Assembly (NCBI RefSeq): GCF_000264995.1
Contig: NW_006767436.1
Location: 905,414 to 969,413, forward strand
Source of the DNA: Punctularia strigosozonata HHB-11173 SS5
Lineage: Eukaryota > Basidiomycota > Agaricomycetes > Corticiales > Punctulariaceae
Direction: 5' to 3'
Length of the DNA: 64,000 bases
This document shows positions 45,377 to 55,712 of this stretch, one piece after another (the stretch's first letter is position 1; each line of letters begins with the position of its first letter). The position numbers were made by a program, and so were the translations under genes. The notes under the pieces were generated by a model. That model searched no databases, was not told where the DNA came from, and saw only the letters and a list, made by a program, of their open reading frames with translations.

Positions 45377-46312
45377 TAAACGTGCAGAGCGCTCGAGGCG
45401 CCAGTGACCCAGTGTACTGCACGTAGGATGCTCCCCACTATTTCGAGTTCTTCCCCATCTCTTGGCGCGTAAACGAGGATCTGCATTACAGTGAAGTTAG
45501 GTGGATGCCGGATTTCATCAACTCTTTCCCGCGACCAAACTTACGTAGCCAGGAGACAAGTCGGGAATCGCGAACTGTTCGCCCCAATATGCGCGGATGA
45601 CCTGCACGGCGTCTGCAGGAGACAGCAATACGTGGAAGGCCCCGTCCTCTGGAGGCGCATGGGCGATCTCGCACTGAAGCGCGTCGGCAGGAGCCTTGTT
45701 GAGGGTGGGCAGATCGGGATTCGCATATATTGCGACGGATGTTTCGCCCCCTGCCCTCGACGGCCGTACGAGCGTGATACGAGGATAGTCCTCGTGAACT
45801 CTCTCTGTCAAAGCGAGAATTTGCTAAGATGCAGTCGTGTGAGATTCGAAGACGGAATGTTAACCGAGCTCAGTTGCTGACCTCTTTGATGTCCGAGGAT
45901 AATTCGTCAACAATCTGACGATGCGGAAGTGGACTGCGTTTTCCATCCCGTACGTGAGCCCTTGAATCTCCTGATCCGATGAGCATCTGCGTACCGTGCT
46001 CTCATTTGCGGACGTCCGCCTCGGCGAGGAGGGATGGACCCCAAGGGAAGAAATTGCAATGCGGGCTCGTTTTCCAACGGTCTCGAGTCCCGTAAATATG
46101 TGGCGCCCAGAAGTTGTTTCATCCAAAGTTTGGTACTCCTGAGGTAACCATAGGGAGTGGGCGGTATCCCTCCTGTGCCTTTCTAAATGTCGTGGGTCCA
46201 TGACATGCATCAACTATCGCCGAGACTCACCGGAAGATACCCACGTCATGTAGTCATAGAGTACTAGAGCGGCGCCTACGACCATGAAGCTACCGACGAT
46301 ATATGAAACCAT
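45377..46312 (-). CDS. DUF5519 (luciferase-domain) protein with N-terminal TM segment
   Basis: Fungal family named for a domain seen beside some luciferases; activity here unknown. Exon 1 is MVSYIVGSFMVVGAALVLYD, a TM or signal-anchor segment. Then GGIPPTPYGYLRSTKLWMKQ and ENEPALQFLPLGSIPPRRGG, RPQMRARPLPHRQIVDEL (formed by splicing GTACGC...ACGCAG). After another intron: QILALTERVHEDYPRITLVR, GGETSVAIYANPDLPTLNKA and the core ALQCEIAHAPPEDGAFHVLL, SPADAVQVIRAYWGEQFAIP, DLSPGY. The last exon, ILVYAPRDGEELEIVGSILR, ends ALHV at 45377. EIAHxxxxDGxxHxxLSPxDA matches the family signature with its conserved His. Five exons. Confidence 0.85.
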
Positions 46313-46732
46313 TGAGGACAGCCGTAGGGCAAGCGGATGCGTAAAAAAAACAGGATATATGGGTCAGAGGAGCCTCATCAAAGTGGAATTTTCTCAACCT
46401 ATGTTGGCGAGTATCTCGGCAGAAAGATAATGACGTTCAAGCATAGCATCATAGTGAAGTCGGTGACAGGCTGGACTCCACAAATGAGTAGCAACATCAT
46501 GCGTAGCATCAGCAGTCGTACGTCCGATTCAGACGCTTTTCCGACTTAAGTCCAGGTTGGAAAACGCGTAGTCCGGATCGTACTCAGGACGTTGTCTAGT
46601 CATAGTCAAAGCAGGTTACATGTTATTCCAATCGCTGCACGGTGGTTCGTTACGTATACAGGGATATAACGTCGTGGCTGTGCGACGCTTGTAACCTCCG
46701 ACCTTGACCGTTGTTGGCCTGCGATATCAAAC
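46313..46732. promoter_or_regulatory. Divergent promoter region DUF5519 / NDUFA1
   Basis: 420 bp between two start codons on opposite strands. No ORF with protein-like features; should hold both promoters. Confidence 0.5.
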
Positions 46733-47161
46733 ATGCCTGTTCCTTGGGAAGCTCTCATTCCGTTCGGTATGCACAGTAATTCATGGATGGGCGCATGAGC
46801 TAAAGCTGAGATGGGATATAGCCCTAGTCACAAGCATGCTTGGTGCAGCTGGAACGCTGCTAAACACGTCCAAGCGGGCACAGAACCAGGGGAAGGTCAG
46901 TAAACATGGGGAGGTTCAACTATGCCGACCAGTTCTGACATTTATTTTTAGCCCATCCGGTATGGCATTGATGCATGGGACGAGATGATGATGGACCGGG
47001 ACAAGAGGCTGACGGGACACTTCCGGGGGCAGTCTGTACGCGTCTCTCCCTCGTTCGCGCTTTCGGAATGCTCATATGAAGATGCAACGGGGAAGTCTGA
47101 GCCCATAGCGCCAGAAGACTTCGCTACCAACAGCGTATGGTTTGCACAGAAGACCGGTTAA
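46733..47161 (+). CDS. NDUFA1: Complex I accessory subunit NDUFA1 (MWFE)
   Basis: Small single-TM subunit of mitochondrial complex I, needed for membrane-arm assembly. Exons 46733-46766, 46828-46895 and 46952-47161 sum to 103 residues. MPVPWEALIPFVTSMLGAAG gives the TM segment and LLNTSKRAQNQGKPIRYGID, AWDEMMMDRDKRLTGHFRGQ the conserved matrix part: RY(G)xDxWxxMMMxRDxRLTG is diagnostic. The C-terminus APEDFATNSVWFAQKTG also fits. Complete. Convergent with NDUFA8, 192 bp between stops. Confidence 0.92.
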
Positions 47162-47353
47162 GGACGATTGTTGCGCATTTGCTCTCTTAATATCAATACC
47201 CTCACAAACTACGAGGATCATCCACCGAATCGTCAATGTCTTTCGTCCAGCTAAGAAACCAGCATGAACCACAACGTGACGAAAACGACGCATTTGTGAG
47301 ATCTAAGGAATTATGGAAGGCGAAGCAGAGATATGTGCCCCATGCATCCCGAA

Positions 47354-48060
47354 TTATTTCTGCACACCAGTCAGGATGGGATTCTTAACCTCGTGTATCG
47401 GAGTCTTCCCTGCGGGGGTACCGGGTATAGTCTTCTTGAGGCCCTGCAGGCAGTCACAATCCGTGTGTCAGAGTCGATCCACCGGACACCATATATTTCA
47501 CTAACAAGCTTCTCGAACATGCAGTTATTGAGTGGGCGTTCTTGCTTTCGGCAGAGATTGTAGGCATGATTGTTGTGCTCAAGGCAGTTCCAATGCGCCT
47601 CGAATTCCTTCGCGCAATTCTCGCGCATCTTCGCAATGCTGGGTTGTAACTGTTAGCCCGGCTTTTGAAAACAGATGCCAGTACAGTAGATACGCACAGG
47701 TCCTGAGCACATCGAGTGACTCGCCTTCCTTCCTTCAGGCAATGGGCGGGGTCGCGGTTCTCCTCTTTGCAAAGCATGAAATCATCTGCACATTCATGAC
47801 AAGGGCAATGTGGAGGACCAGAGTATTTGGATAGGTATATGAGCGACGTCCCCGTTAACAGCCCCTCAGTTCGATTCGCATTGCAATTCTGTTTGCCACG
47901 TACCATTGTACTCTTGGCAGTGAGCACCAATGAAGAACGCGGCGCTCTTTAGAGGTGCGCTCGTGGCCCCGAGCTCGGACACTTTGGGGACGGCCTCCGG
48001 AAGCGGGGTCGGATCAGCGTATGGGGACTTGGACGTCCGCGGGCTGATGTAGGTCGACAT
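47354..48060 (-). CDS. NDUFA8: Complex I accessory subunit NDUFA8 (PGIV, CHCH protein)
   Basis: Intermembrane-space twin-CHCH subunit of complex I imported through the Mia40 disulfide relay. MSTYISPRTSKSPYADPTPL starts it; then VSELGATSAPLKSAAFFIGA and HCQEYN. CX9C-type segments follow: ECADDFMLCKEENRDPAHCL, KEGRRVTRCAQDL, then MRENCAKEFEAHWNCLEHNN and HAYNLCRKQERPLNNCMFEK. The last exon GLKKTIPGTPAGKTPIHEVK, NPILTGVQK ends at 47354. All expected Cys pairs are present. About 170 residues over five exons. Divergent from COX20 (155 bp). Confidence 0.92.
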
Positions 48061-48215
48061 TGTCCGCCTTTTCTACTACCAGAGATCCAGCGCAGGCAGC
48101 GAGCACCGTAAATGCAATGATGTGGTTGGCGGGAACAAGCGGAGGCTACGGCAACGTGACCGGCACGAATATTCGCGTTTTCGGAGCACGCTGGCGCTCG
48201 CTTGAGTTGACCGCT
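48061..48215. promoter_or_regulatory. Shared divergent promoter NDUFA8 / COX20
   Basis: Only 155 bp separate the two start codons, so both mitochondrial genes must be driven from here. No clear TATA. Overlapping 5' UTRs are likely. Confidence 0.6.
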
Positions 48216-48803
48216 ATGTCTGCCGCCAGTCCTACAAATCCAGATGACCCGAAACCTTCTCGCGGCCCTGTATATCAGGTGGAAACTACAGGAAGCTACT
48301 GGGGCGACTTGATAGCCGCGGCAAAGGTCACCACTTCTCCGGTAGAAACTATGCGCGAGCTGACTGACGAATAAGGTAGAGGATATCTATCAAAGATGAT
48401 GCTCAGAGTATGGGACAATGGCCCTGCACTCGAAACAGTCTTCTGAGCGGTATCGCCAGTGGTGTAGGAGTTGGCGCGATACGAGCCATGAGCGCAAGTA
48501 TGTCTCGGCGCCATGAACTTCCCTCCGATTCCTCAATAAGGCTGAACATTTGCAGGTATACTCACTTCCTGTAACTGGGCTGTTGGAACATTCATGTTGG
48601 TTTCTTTGGGTACATGGTACGCGGTCTTCTGCTCTCCTCATAATGTACATTGAATCATTCGATCCACCAGGCAGGTCTGTCAGAGCGCACGTATCGAAGA
48701 GCACCGGCGGGTACAGCAGGTGGTCGAAGAACTTCCAAAACGGTTCGCGAAAAGGAAAGCCGATCCCTCCCGAGATGATAATGTATCGGCATCCTCACAA
48801 TGA
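48216..48803 (+). CDS. COX20: Cytochrome c oxidase assembly factor COX20
   Basis: Inner-membrane chaperone for Cox2 in complex IV assembly. Exons 48216-48341, 48407-48497, 48556-48616 and 48671-48803 join in phase to 136 residues. Reading: YQVETTGSYWGDLIAAAKVT then PCTRNSLLSGIASGVGVGAI, RAMSASILTSCNWAVGTFML and VSLGTWQVCQSARIEEHRRV, QQVVEELPKRFAKRK. YWGD, PCxRNSLLxGIASG and NWAVGTFxxVSxGxW are the COX20/FAM36A core with two TM helices. An unspliced read of exon 1 runs on to a stop at 48374; the GTAGAA donor at 48342 is used instead because it restores the motif. Confidence 0.88.
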
Positions 48804-49306
48804 ACGTAACGACATCCGCCTCTTCGAGAGTGGTAGTCGCCACGATCGGATTTGTACGTACACGACACGCACTATGGAAATCGCATTATTGCCAGTGAAG
48901 TATTTGTCGGAATCACTCGACCCAGCTCGAAAGCATGCCTGTTGCGCCGGACAATAGAATGCGAACTCGCAGGGAGGTCAGCGCCAGCCACTCCTGCTTA
49001 ACCTTTGGTGTGCGAACGATGTTTCAGATTTCATAGCTTCACGGTGGGTTCAAGGCTTCGATACCATCACAGGAATCTGAGATTTCCTCCTTGAATAGAC
49101 AGACCCACGTTCAAACCCCATCTCAGGCGATAAGCGGTCTATTTCGACCTAACGAAGCAGGCTTAGAGTAGCAAAGCGACAGCATTATCGATAGGCGCCA
49201 GTACGTATGCGGACGCTGATTCCCCCGAGCATGACGGCTTGCCCGTTCGTTATAAGATCGCCTCCTTTGAGGCTCGAACGCTAACGTCGACATCTCAGCC
49301 GTCCCC
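48804..49306. other. Intergenic, no gene seen
   Basis: 503 bp between COX20 and the next plus-strand gene; terminator and promoter sequence only as far as I can see. Confidence 0.5.
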
Positions 49307-50583
49307 ATGTCTTATTCGACGCAAAAGATGTACTCAAACAGGCCTCGACCAGTACAAACGACTGATTCTCGTACTTCATCCCATGTGGGACAGAATCTAG
49401 ATAGCCTGGTCGCGTATTTCCCATGCCCTGTCGGCCCTCAAGAGGCAGCGAAGGTCGCCGACGTCGTACCGGTGGCATCGTACTCCTGGATTGACTCGGA
49501 CTCGAGGACACCTACTATAGCAGTCCCAGGTACCAGCCTCCAGGAGCGCGCAGTAGTCAGCTCACTAGACACATTCCATCTTCAGGTTCTCCAGCTATAT
49601 GGACCAACGCCAACCCGGAACGAGTTCCAGCTGACTCCGGATTTACTATCATCCATCAGAATGCATATCGCATGGGCAAGACCATGTCTCCTTTAACCCC
49701 CTTGTTCATCGCCATAGATACCTTCCGAGGCACGGACGATTTCGAGTACAAGTCGTTCGACCTTGTCACGGATCGCAACAATCTGCGTAAGCTTCTTCGA
49801 TGGACGCAGGGCTCCGCAAAAGACTTCCGAATTGATATCGACTTGGCGGGTGATACCTGCCTCTTCACGCGAACGGAGGCGATGGACCACGAATGGATAG
49901 ATTACTTCTGTGGGTATGGCCACCAGTACAAAATGGCGGCTACGAAGTTGCCCAGACGCTGGGAGGCTGCTGCGTCCCATTACCGGATAATATCTATGGT
50001 ACGTGCGACCTCCAAGAACGCACGATCTCGAGCTGAAGTGGGATCCGTCTAGAAATTCGGAGACCTCAACATCTTGCTCCGTTCTGCAGTTGATGCTTGT
50101 ACGGGAGAGCAGAGCGTCGAGTCGTTGACTAGTTCATTCTCGGCGCTCGGCTCTTCCGACGGGACGAGTAGCGATTCGGCGGATCGCGTGGTGTCGGGCG
50201 TGTCCGTCAAGCAGAGCCACCCACGCGAGCTCGTCCCGCAGTCTTCGCTGATCGAGCTGAAGACTCGTTCCGTACGCAAGGAAATGGATTGGGATGAAGT
50301 ATTCCCTCAGTTGTATCTGTCGCAGACTGCTTGGCTCCACATCGCCCGCCACGAGAGGGGCAAATTCTCCGCGCCGGAGAAGGTGGAGCTCAGCAGTCCG
50401 CAGATGCTCGCTCACGCCAAAGAGGCGGAGGAGAGCACGATGGGAATGCTGAAGAAGACTCTCGAGGAAGTGCTAGTCGTCGTCAGACGCGAAGGAGAGG
50501 GCACACCTCTATGCTTGACGTGCATCGGAGGAAAGCTGAGCCTGTACAAGAGAAAGCTAGGGACGGGAAAAAACCATCGATGA
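49307..50583 (+). CDS. Basidiomycete family often labelled geranylgeranyl pyrophosphate synthetase; function unknown
   Basis: MSYSTQKMYSNRPRPVQTTD opens a Pro/Ser-rich N-region; then VPVASYSWIDSDSRTPTIAV, PGSPAIWTNANPERVPADSG after splicing at 49529, PLTPLFIAIDTFRGTDDFEY and FDLVTDRNNLRKLLRWTQGS, AKDFRIDIDLAGDTCLFTRT. After a second intron (about 49999-50051) come FGDLNILLRSAVDACTGEQS and the helical end. The VTDRNxLRKLLRW motif marks the family. No DDxxD or other prenyltransferase aspartate motif is present, so the database-style name should not be taken as function. The reading ends KRKLGTGKNHR; a conserved-looking TIDELFLARFSP follows in another frame after an A6 run (50568-50573). Confidence 0.75.
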
Positions 50584-51043
50584 GTTATTCCTGGCTCGTT
50601 TCAGCCCATAGACAGAACGGTCCGGCTCCGACACGAACGGTCCATGCGATCGAAAATCATGTATTAGTACGAGATTATGCGAATAGTTGAATCGGTTTTC
50701 TTGGAAACTGGTCTGCAATTTCCATACCCATCTATGTATGAACTGGGAACGAGGAACAATGTGAGATAGTAAGGGCATCATCACGGGGACGATCGCCACA
50801 AGACAGCCTGGATGGACATCTATAATCACCAACCCTGGGACAAGATCATGCAATCTATCCGTCAAGCAGTCACTGGCGTAACCGACGCCACGGATTCATA
50901 CGGCCCTGCCATCTTCTGCAGCGAGGTCCTGCCCAACAACAGGCGAGCAGTCATGAAGGGAGTGAAGAAGCGATACGAGGTCCAGAGGAAGAGGCGGCTG
51001 TGTTGGTTGATCCTGCGCGTACGACTGTGTTAGAGATGCCATT
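50584..51043. other. Convergent intergenic region
   Basis: 460 bp between the ends of the gene at 49307 (plus) and the GDPD gene (minus). A 73-codon plus ORF (50812-51033, MDIYNHQPWDKIMQSIRQAV) is basic at its end but unsupported. Confidence 0.45.
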
Positions 51044-52291
51044 TTATTGTCTTAATGGCGTTACTGACCCGTTCTCGTAATCTGCTGCGAGCTTGGTACG
51101 CAGATCCAGCCATGTCTTCGTGACATCCGTGAGGATAGCGTCCACTTCCCAACGCACCGCCTTGAACTATTGTTAGCAATGTTTATATAGGCACAGGCAT
51201 GGGAGCGGCGTACCTCTATCATGTAATCCGGTTCGTTCACGGTCCATACGCAAAGCTGCTTTCCGGCCTCCTTGCACTCTTGGATGAACCTGTCGAAACT
51301 TGATCAATTCTGCTACACGGGCAAGTTGTCTGTGATAACTCACTTTTGACCGTCAGAGTTGGTCAAGTGGTCAAATAGGATCGAGAATGCATGACAGTCC
51401 GCCCAGAAGTACTTGCGCGCAACCTGGAGGTCAATGCCAATGTACGATCTCCGGCAATAAGGGAGGATCTTGGACGCGTGCGGAATGAAGCGGGGATGCC
51501 AGAGCCCGATCAGGATTCTTGGCGCGAGGGCGTTCTCCCAATCCGGTTGCGCAGACATGATCTTGTGCATGAGTCCGAACAAGCGCTCCGGATCATTCTG
51601 CACCTTCACATCGACGTTAAATTTGACATGACGATTCTCCGGCTGATGATGGGCGAGCATATTTAGCTTTGCATGCTAATCATGAAGATAGGAAGCACGC
51701 CCACCTTCATAAGAAGCTCGACGGTCTCAGCAAACGTCGGTATGGGTTGTTTTGGCTCCTTGATCGTCCTCAAGTGCTCCATCCCTTCAGGCCCGTACCA
51801 GTCCAGCTCCCGGATGATGCCTGCGACTATCAGCAAGGCTCAGTACATGATACTGCATCTCGCGCACCTGTGCCATTCGTCGTCCGCTGGAGAGCTGCAA
51901 GCAGGTACATCAGGATAGGCGGAGCATACGGAACAGTATCCACGTACTCGGGTCATGGAACATGACCACCACATCGTCACGGGAAACATGGACGTCTGTT
52001 TTGATGGTTACGGGCTGCGAGAGCAAGACCAGACACTATGAAGAACGAGTACCGCTCTCGATACCCTCTGCGCCATCACGGATGGCGGCCTCGAAACTAG
52101 CTAGGGTGTTTTCTGGGAAAGCCGCCGATGCCTGGAGGGCACTATTGTCAGATACCTCGACCAACGTTCGGGCAGTAGCACTTGCCCCACGGTGGCCCCA
52201 ACACTCTAATCCGTATGAGTCAGCGTATGGAACGTGGGGCGTGGCTAGGGGGTTAGTTACCGGGCAACGCTCTTGCAAGCTTGGAGGGCAT
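51044..52291 (-). CDS. Glycerophosphodiester phosphodiesterase (GDPD) family protein
   Basis: TIM-barrel hydrolase of glycerophosphodiesters or, like yeast Pgc1, of phosphatidylglycerol. MPSKLARALP splices to ECWGHRGASAAFPENTLASF and EAAIRDGAEGIESDVHVSRD, DVVVMFHDPSLSRTTDGSGQ, the catalytic HRG, ExD and H motifs. Then GPEGMEHLRTIKEPKQPIPT, FAETVELLMK, HVKFNVDVKVQNDPERLFGL and the end RFIQECKEAGKQLCVWTVNE, with EVDAILTDVTKTWLDLRTKL as last exon. HRGASAAFPENT requires a GC-AG intron at 52132-52185. About seven exons, about 345 residues. No N-terminal TM seen; a C-terminal amphipathic anchor is possible. Confidence 0.9.
52132..52185 (-). other. GC-AG intron in the GDPD gene
   Basis: Donor GGG|GCAAGT matches the GC-donor consensus exactly; acceptor CTCCAG. 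It is 54 nt long. The only in-phase GT alternative would lose the invariant HRGxxxxxPENT motif. Confidence 0.75.
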
Positions 52292-52665
52292 TGGGCTCAT
52301 GGGTACCCAACGGATGTCTAGAGGTTGGTGGAAGGGGGACAAGGATGACCGGAGCGGAGCGAAACCAATTGGGGTCTTTATGTCCACGGCATCTTGGACG
52401 GAACGGCTATAGTGTTTGCGTTTCCACACGGCGCCACCGCGTTCGATGGCGCGTACAAACGCGATGATATATTTATGGCAAACGTGACCGAACCTCGCTA
52501 CGGGAACGCACGTTCCTTTACGTCTCGCATTTCCGCTCAGGGATGCAAAGGTAGAATATACGTAGATTATTTCATAATGTTCCTCCTTAAATCTCCGTAC
52601 CACATCACTGGCAGGCACGACGAAGCGCCGGTCATTGGCTAACGCTTCGTCAGGAAACGCGTGCA
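52292..52665. other. Intergenic between two minus-strand genes
   Basis: 374 bp downstream of the AGPAT gene and upstream of the GDPD gene. No coding signal seen. Confidence 0.5.
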
Positions 52666-53824
52666 TCAATGTGGTCGCCCGACCAGTACCATTCCCTCGT
52701 CTTCTTCTGTCTCCGTACCGTTTTCACTCGGTTCTCGCCTGATACCTCGTGATTCCGAAGAGACAGACGAAGGAACGGACTCCTTGCTATCGTGTCGCTG
52801 CAAAGGCGACGACGTGGAAGGTGCAGGAATGGGTGTTCGTTCGTCTATCACCGTCTTTAATTCTCCTGTAGGCGGAGGAGAGGGCGTGTTGACCGTCGGG
52901 CCGGGCACCGGAACTGAGATCTCCCGTAGGGCAGCAAGCATCACCTCGCGTACACGGTTGACAAGAGCGGGTACGTCTTCCGGCCTGCAACCCGTGGTGG
53001 GAACGGGTGGTAGGACTGGTACGACTGTATGAGCAAGACTGCGTCGAGAGAACGGAAATACATCAGATCACGTGCCTTTGATCTTCAGAACACCTGGCTC
53101 AAATACGCCTTGTCGGTACAACCGCCAGTAGTTTTCGCAAACTACCGGAACGATCGGAAGCTGGGACTGCACGGCGAGATGGAAGGCGCCTTTCTTGAAG
53201 GGCAGCATGTCAGGTGCCTCTCGCATCGAGCGCGTGCCCTCGGGGAACATCCAGATCGACGTGTGTCTGCTCCTCATGACCTCTCCAGCGGCCGTAAGTG
53301 AACGGACTGCTTTCGCGTTGTTGCCCCGGTCAACGAAGACGGCGCCGGAAAGGGTCATGTATTGACCGAGGAGAGGTGACCACTGCAGTTCTTTCTTGGC
53401 CATGATCGATGTACGTTTAGGAAATATCCTGGACCATCGTGAGCTGCGAAACGTAGAAGATCACGGTACCATACCTTCCAAGATATATTATATCTAGCAT
53501 ACTTTGATGGTTCCCAACTAAGACAGCAGGGCGAGTGCTGAGATGTTCCTCTCCTTCCACCTGGAAGCGGATCCCGACCGTTCGACTTGCGAGGAAGTAG
53601 AAGGACCGCGCGACATAGTAGTTGACGTCAAACCGTTTGCCTACTGCCGAAAGCACGATGGAGATGCAAGCACCCCACACCGAGCACAACCCGAGCGTCG
53701 AGAGGTAGAGATACACGCGGGCGTAGTATCTTGCGATCGGCGATGCCTGCGCCGCGGCTTGCAAGAGCAGGAATGGCAGGGAGAGGTATGCCAGCGGCTT
53801 AAAGATGTAGGATAGAATAGACAT
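52666..53824 (-). CDS. SLC1: 1-acyl-sn-glycerol-3-phosphate acyltransferase (AGPAT/Slc1)
   Basis: ER enzyme making phosphatidic acid from lysophosphatidic acid. MSILSYIFKPLAYLSLPFLL is the first hydrophobic segment, followed by YLSTLGLCSVWGACISIVLS. Motif I: VGNHQSMLDIIYLG (NHxxxxD). Motif III: SIWMFPEGTRS (FPEGTR), with GAVFVDRGNNAKAV before it and GAFHLAVQSQLPIVPVVCEN after it (motif IV). The C-terminal 80 residues are Pro/Ser/Thr/Glu-rich and disordered. The start at 53824 is preferred to a longer frame from 54001, which adds a non-homologous basic stretch. Two or three introns, one at about 53411-53480 (GR|IFPKRTS). Confidence 0.93.
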
Positions 53825-54054
53825 CGCGAGCAATCTCGTCGGCGTTGTGGAACAGGGGGGGCTTTGACGAGACCGCCGCAGGAGTGTGTGGGCAACGCCC
53901 AAATGGCTGGTAATGGGATTGTGCGGACCCTTTGACCATGACACCTTGCCTTTCTCGGCAATATTCGGCGAAATCCGTCGGGCTTTGCGTATCACGCGCA
54001 ACTTGCAAGCGACGCGTCCGAGCGGCTTCGGTGGGTGCGCGCCCGTTCTTCGTC
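53825..54054. promoter_or_regulatory. Divergent promoter AGPAT / lipoate ligase
   Basis: 230 bp between opposing start codons. Overlapping ORFs cross it on both strands but start choice by homology leaves it non-coding. Confidence 0.5.
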
Positions 54055-55485
54055 ATGCTTGGCCTGGTCGCTCGGACCAGCTCCTTGTCGCGGGCCCGTT
54101 GGCATCGTTCGGTCTCGTCTTTGGTTCCAACGAAATCGATCTACGTCTCGGAATCTTCCAACCCTTACTTCAATCTGACACTGGAAGATTGGTGGGTTCT
54201 CTTCCGATCGGCCGTCCGGTTACCGCTCATAAGATGCAGAAGGCTATTCAGACATAAACCGCACAAGGAACCTCTTCTACTTCTTTACCGCGACGAGCCA
54301 TGCGTCGTAATAGGGCGTAATCAAAATCCATGGAAAGAGATCAATCTGCCTGCTCTCAATGCTGCCGGAATACCGTTCATTCGACGACGCAGCGGAGGAG
54401 GAACTGTTTATCATGTACGCTCATTGCACGTTTAGCATACGGTCACTGAGACTATCTGAGCCAGGATATGGGCAACACCAACTTCTCCATCCATCTGCCA
54501 CGGTCCTCCTTCGACCGGGACATGACTTCTCAAGTCATCCTCAATGCTGTTCGCTCGCTCGGAATCAATGCATTCGTGAACGCGAGGAATGACCTCTGCG
54601 TGGGCGAAAATAAGATGAGCTTCTCGTCGAACAGACGTTTGCACGAAGGCTTACTCGACCTTTCATGCACGTCTCAGGTTCAGCCTACAAGATAGTGAAT
54701 AACCGGGCATACCACCATGGCACCATGCTTCTGACCACCCGGCTTGACACATTGGGTGATTTACTTCGGTCAAACAAAGTTCGAAGACATCATCTCTGCT
54801 AGATGAAGATGTTCATGTTAGGTTTCCAGGAAACGATGGTCACTAAAGGGGTAGCCTCTGTGCGTTCACCCGTGTGCAACCTGAGTCAGTTCAAGCCAAG
54901 CATCGACCATTCCATGTTTGTAAACGCCGTAATCAAATCATTCCGGGGAGAGTATGACATTGACGTGGACGACGAGACCGTGTACGTCTCGGAGGCTCCG
55001 GAAACGCACAGTATCCCGTACATCAAATCCGGGATGGAAGAATTACGGGTGAGTCAACTGCAGGTATCGACACTCGATTATTCATACCTTCCCAGACATG
55101 GGACTGGGCATACGGCCAGACTCCGGAGTTCACCTACTCCCTGGAGTTTCCATTTCCCTGGGGCAAAGTTGTGAGTTGGGTCTCCCTCGCTTGGCATTGC
55201 CCTCGTATTCAACGCGTGTCCATCCAGCAATCCGACATTCACTCAAAGCACGGCATAATTCTGGATTGTACCTTCAGCGTCATCCAGGACAGCACGGCAA
55301 AGCACGCTCTCGGAAACCATGAATTTCAGCAGGAAATCATGGACCTGCAGCAGCTGGGTAACGCTCTAAAGTCGAAAAAATACGGTTTCGTCGACGATTC
55401 CGCATTCCCGCAGAGTCTGCGAGACCGGCGATACGGACTTTGGCACACCATCTGGCAGTCAATGAAAGCTGCAATGAGTAGCTAG
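54055..55485 (+). CDS. AIM22: Lipoate-protein ligase, mitochondrial (LplA/Aim22 type)
   Basis: Attaches lipoyl groups to E2 and H proteins of mitochondrial dehydrogenases. MLGLVARTSSLSRARWHRSV is an Arg-rich presequence. The catalytic domain reads IYVSESSNPYFNLTLEDW, then FRHKPHKEPLLLLYRDEPCV and VIGRNQNPWKEINLPALNAA, FIRRRSGGGTVYH (RRxSGGGxVxHD), MGNTNFSIHLPRSSFDRDM, and NDLCVGENKISGSAYKI with the adenylation Lys. Later ASVRSPVCNLSQFKPSIDHS and TWDWAYGQTPEFTYSLEFPF. The C-terminal domain ends IWQSMKAAMSS at 55485. Eight or so exons. Complete. Confidence 0.92.
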
Positions 55486-55712
55486 CTTGACGAGAGTTTG
55501 ATAGCTGCCAGGGGCATGCATGTATGCATCCACATCTTCGCCCCGATTGGCGGGAACAAGTGTCCGATATGAGTTGCCAGTGGAAGGGTATTGCCCATAC
55601 GCCCGGGTCACAAGAGAGTTGTGGAGGCGCAGATGTTGGCCCCATAGGTAAAACTCGTTAAATATGACTGTATGGATTGCGACTGTCTCGAAGGTACAAA
55701 GTAGCGAGTCTA

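Noticed and set aside
53825-54001. N-terminal extension of the AGPAT protein from Met at 54001
   Set aside because: The extra residues are basic and unlike the family, whose start with a hydrophobic segment fits MSILSYIF at 53824.
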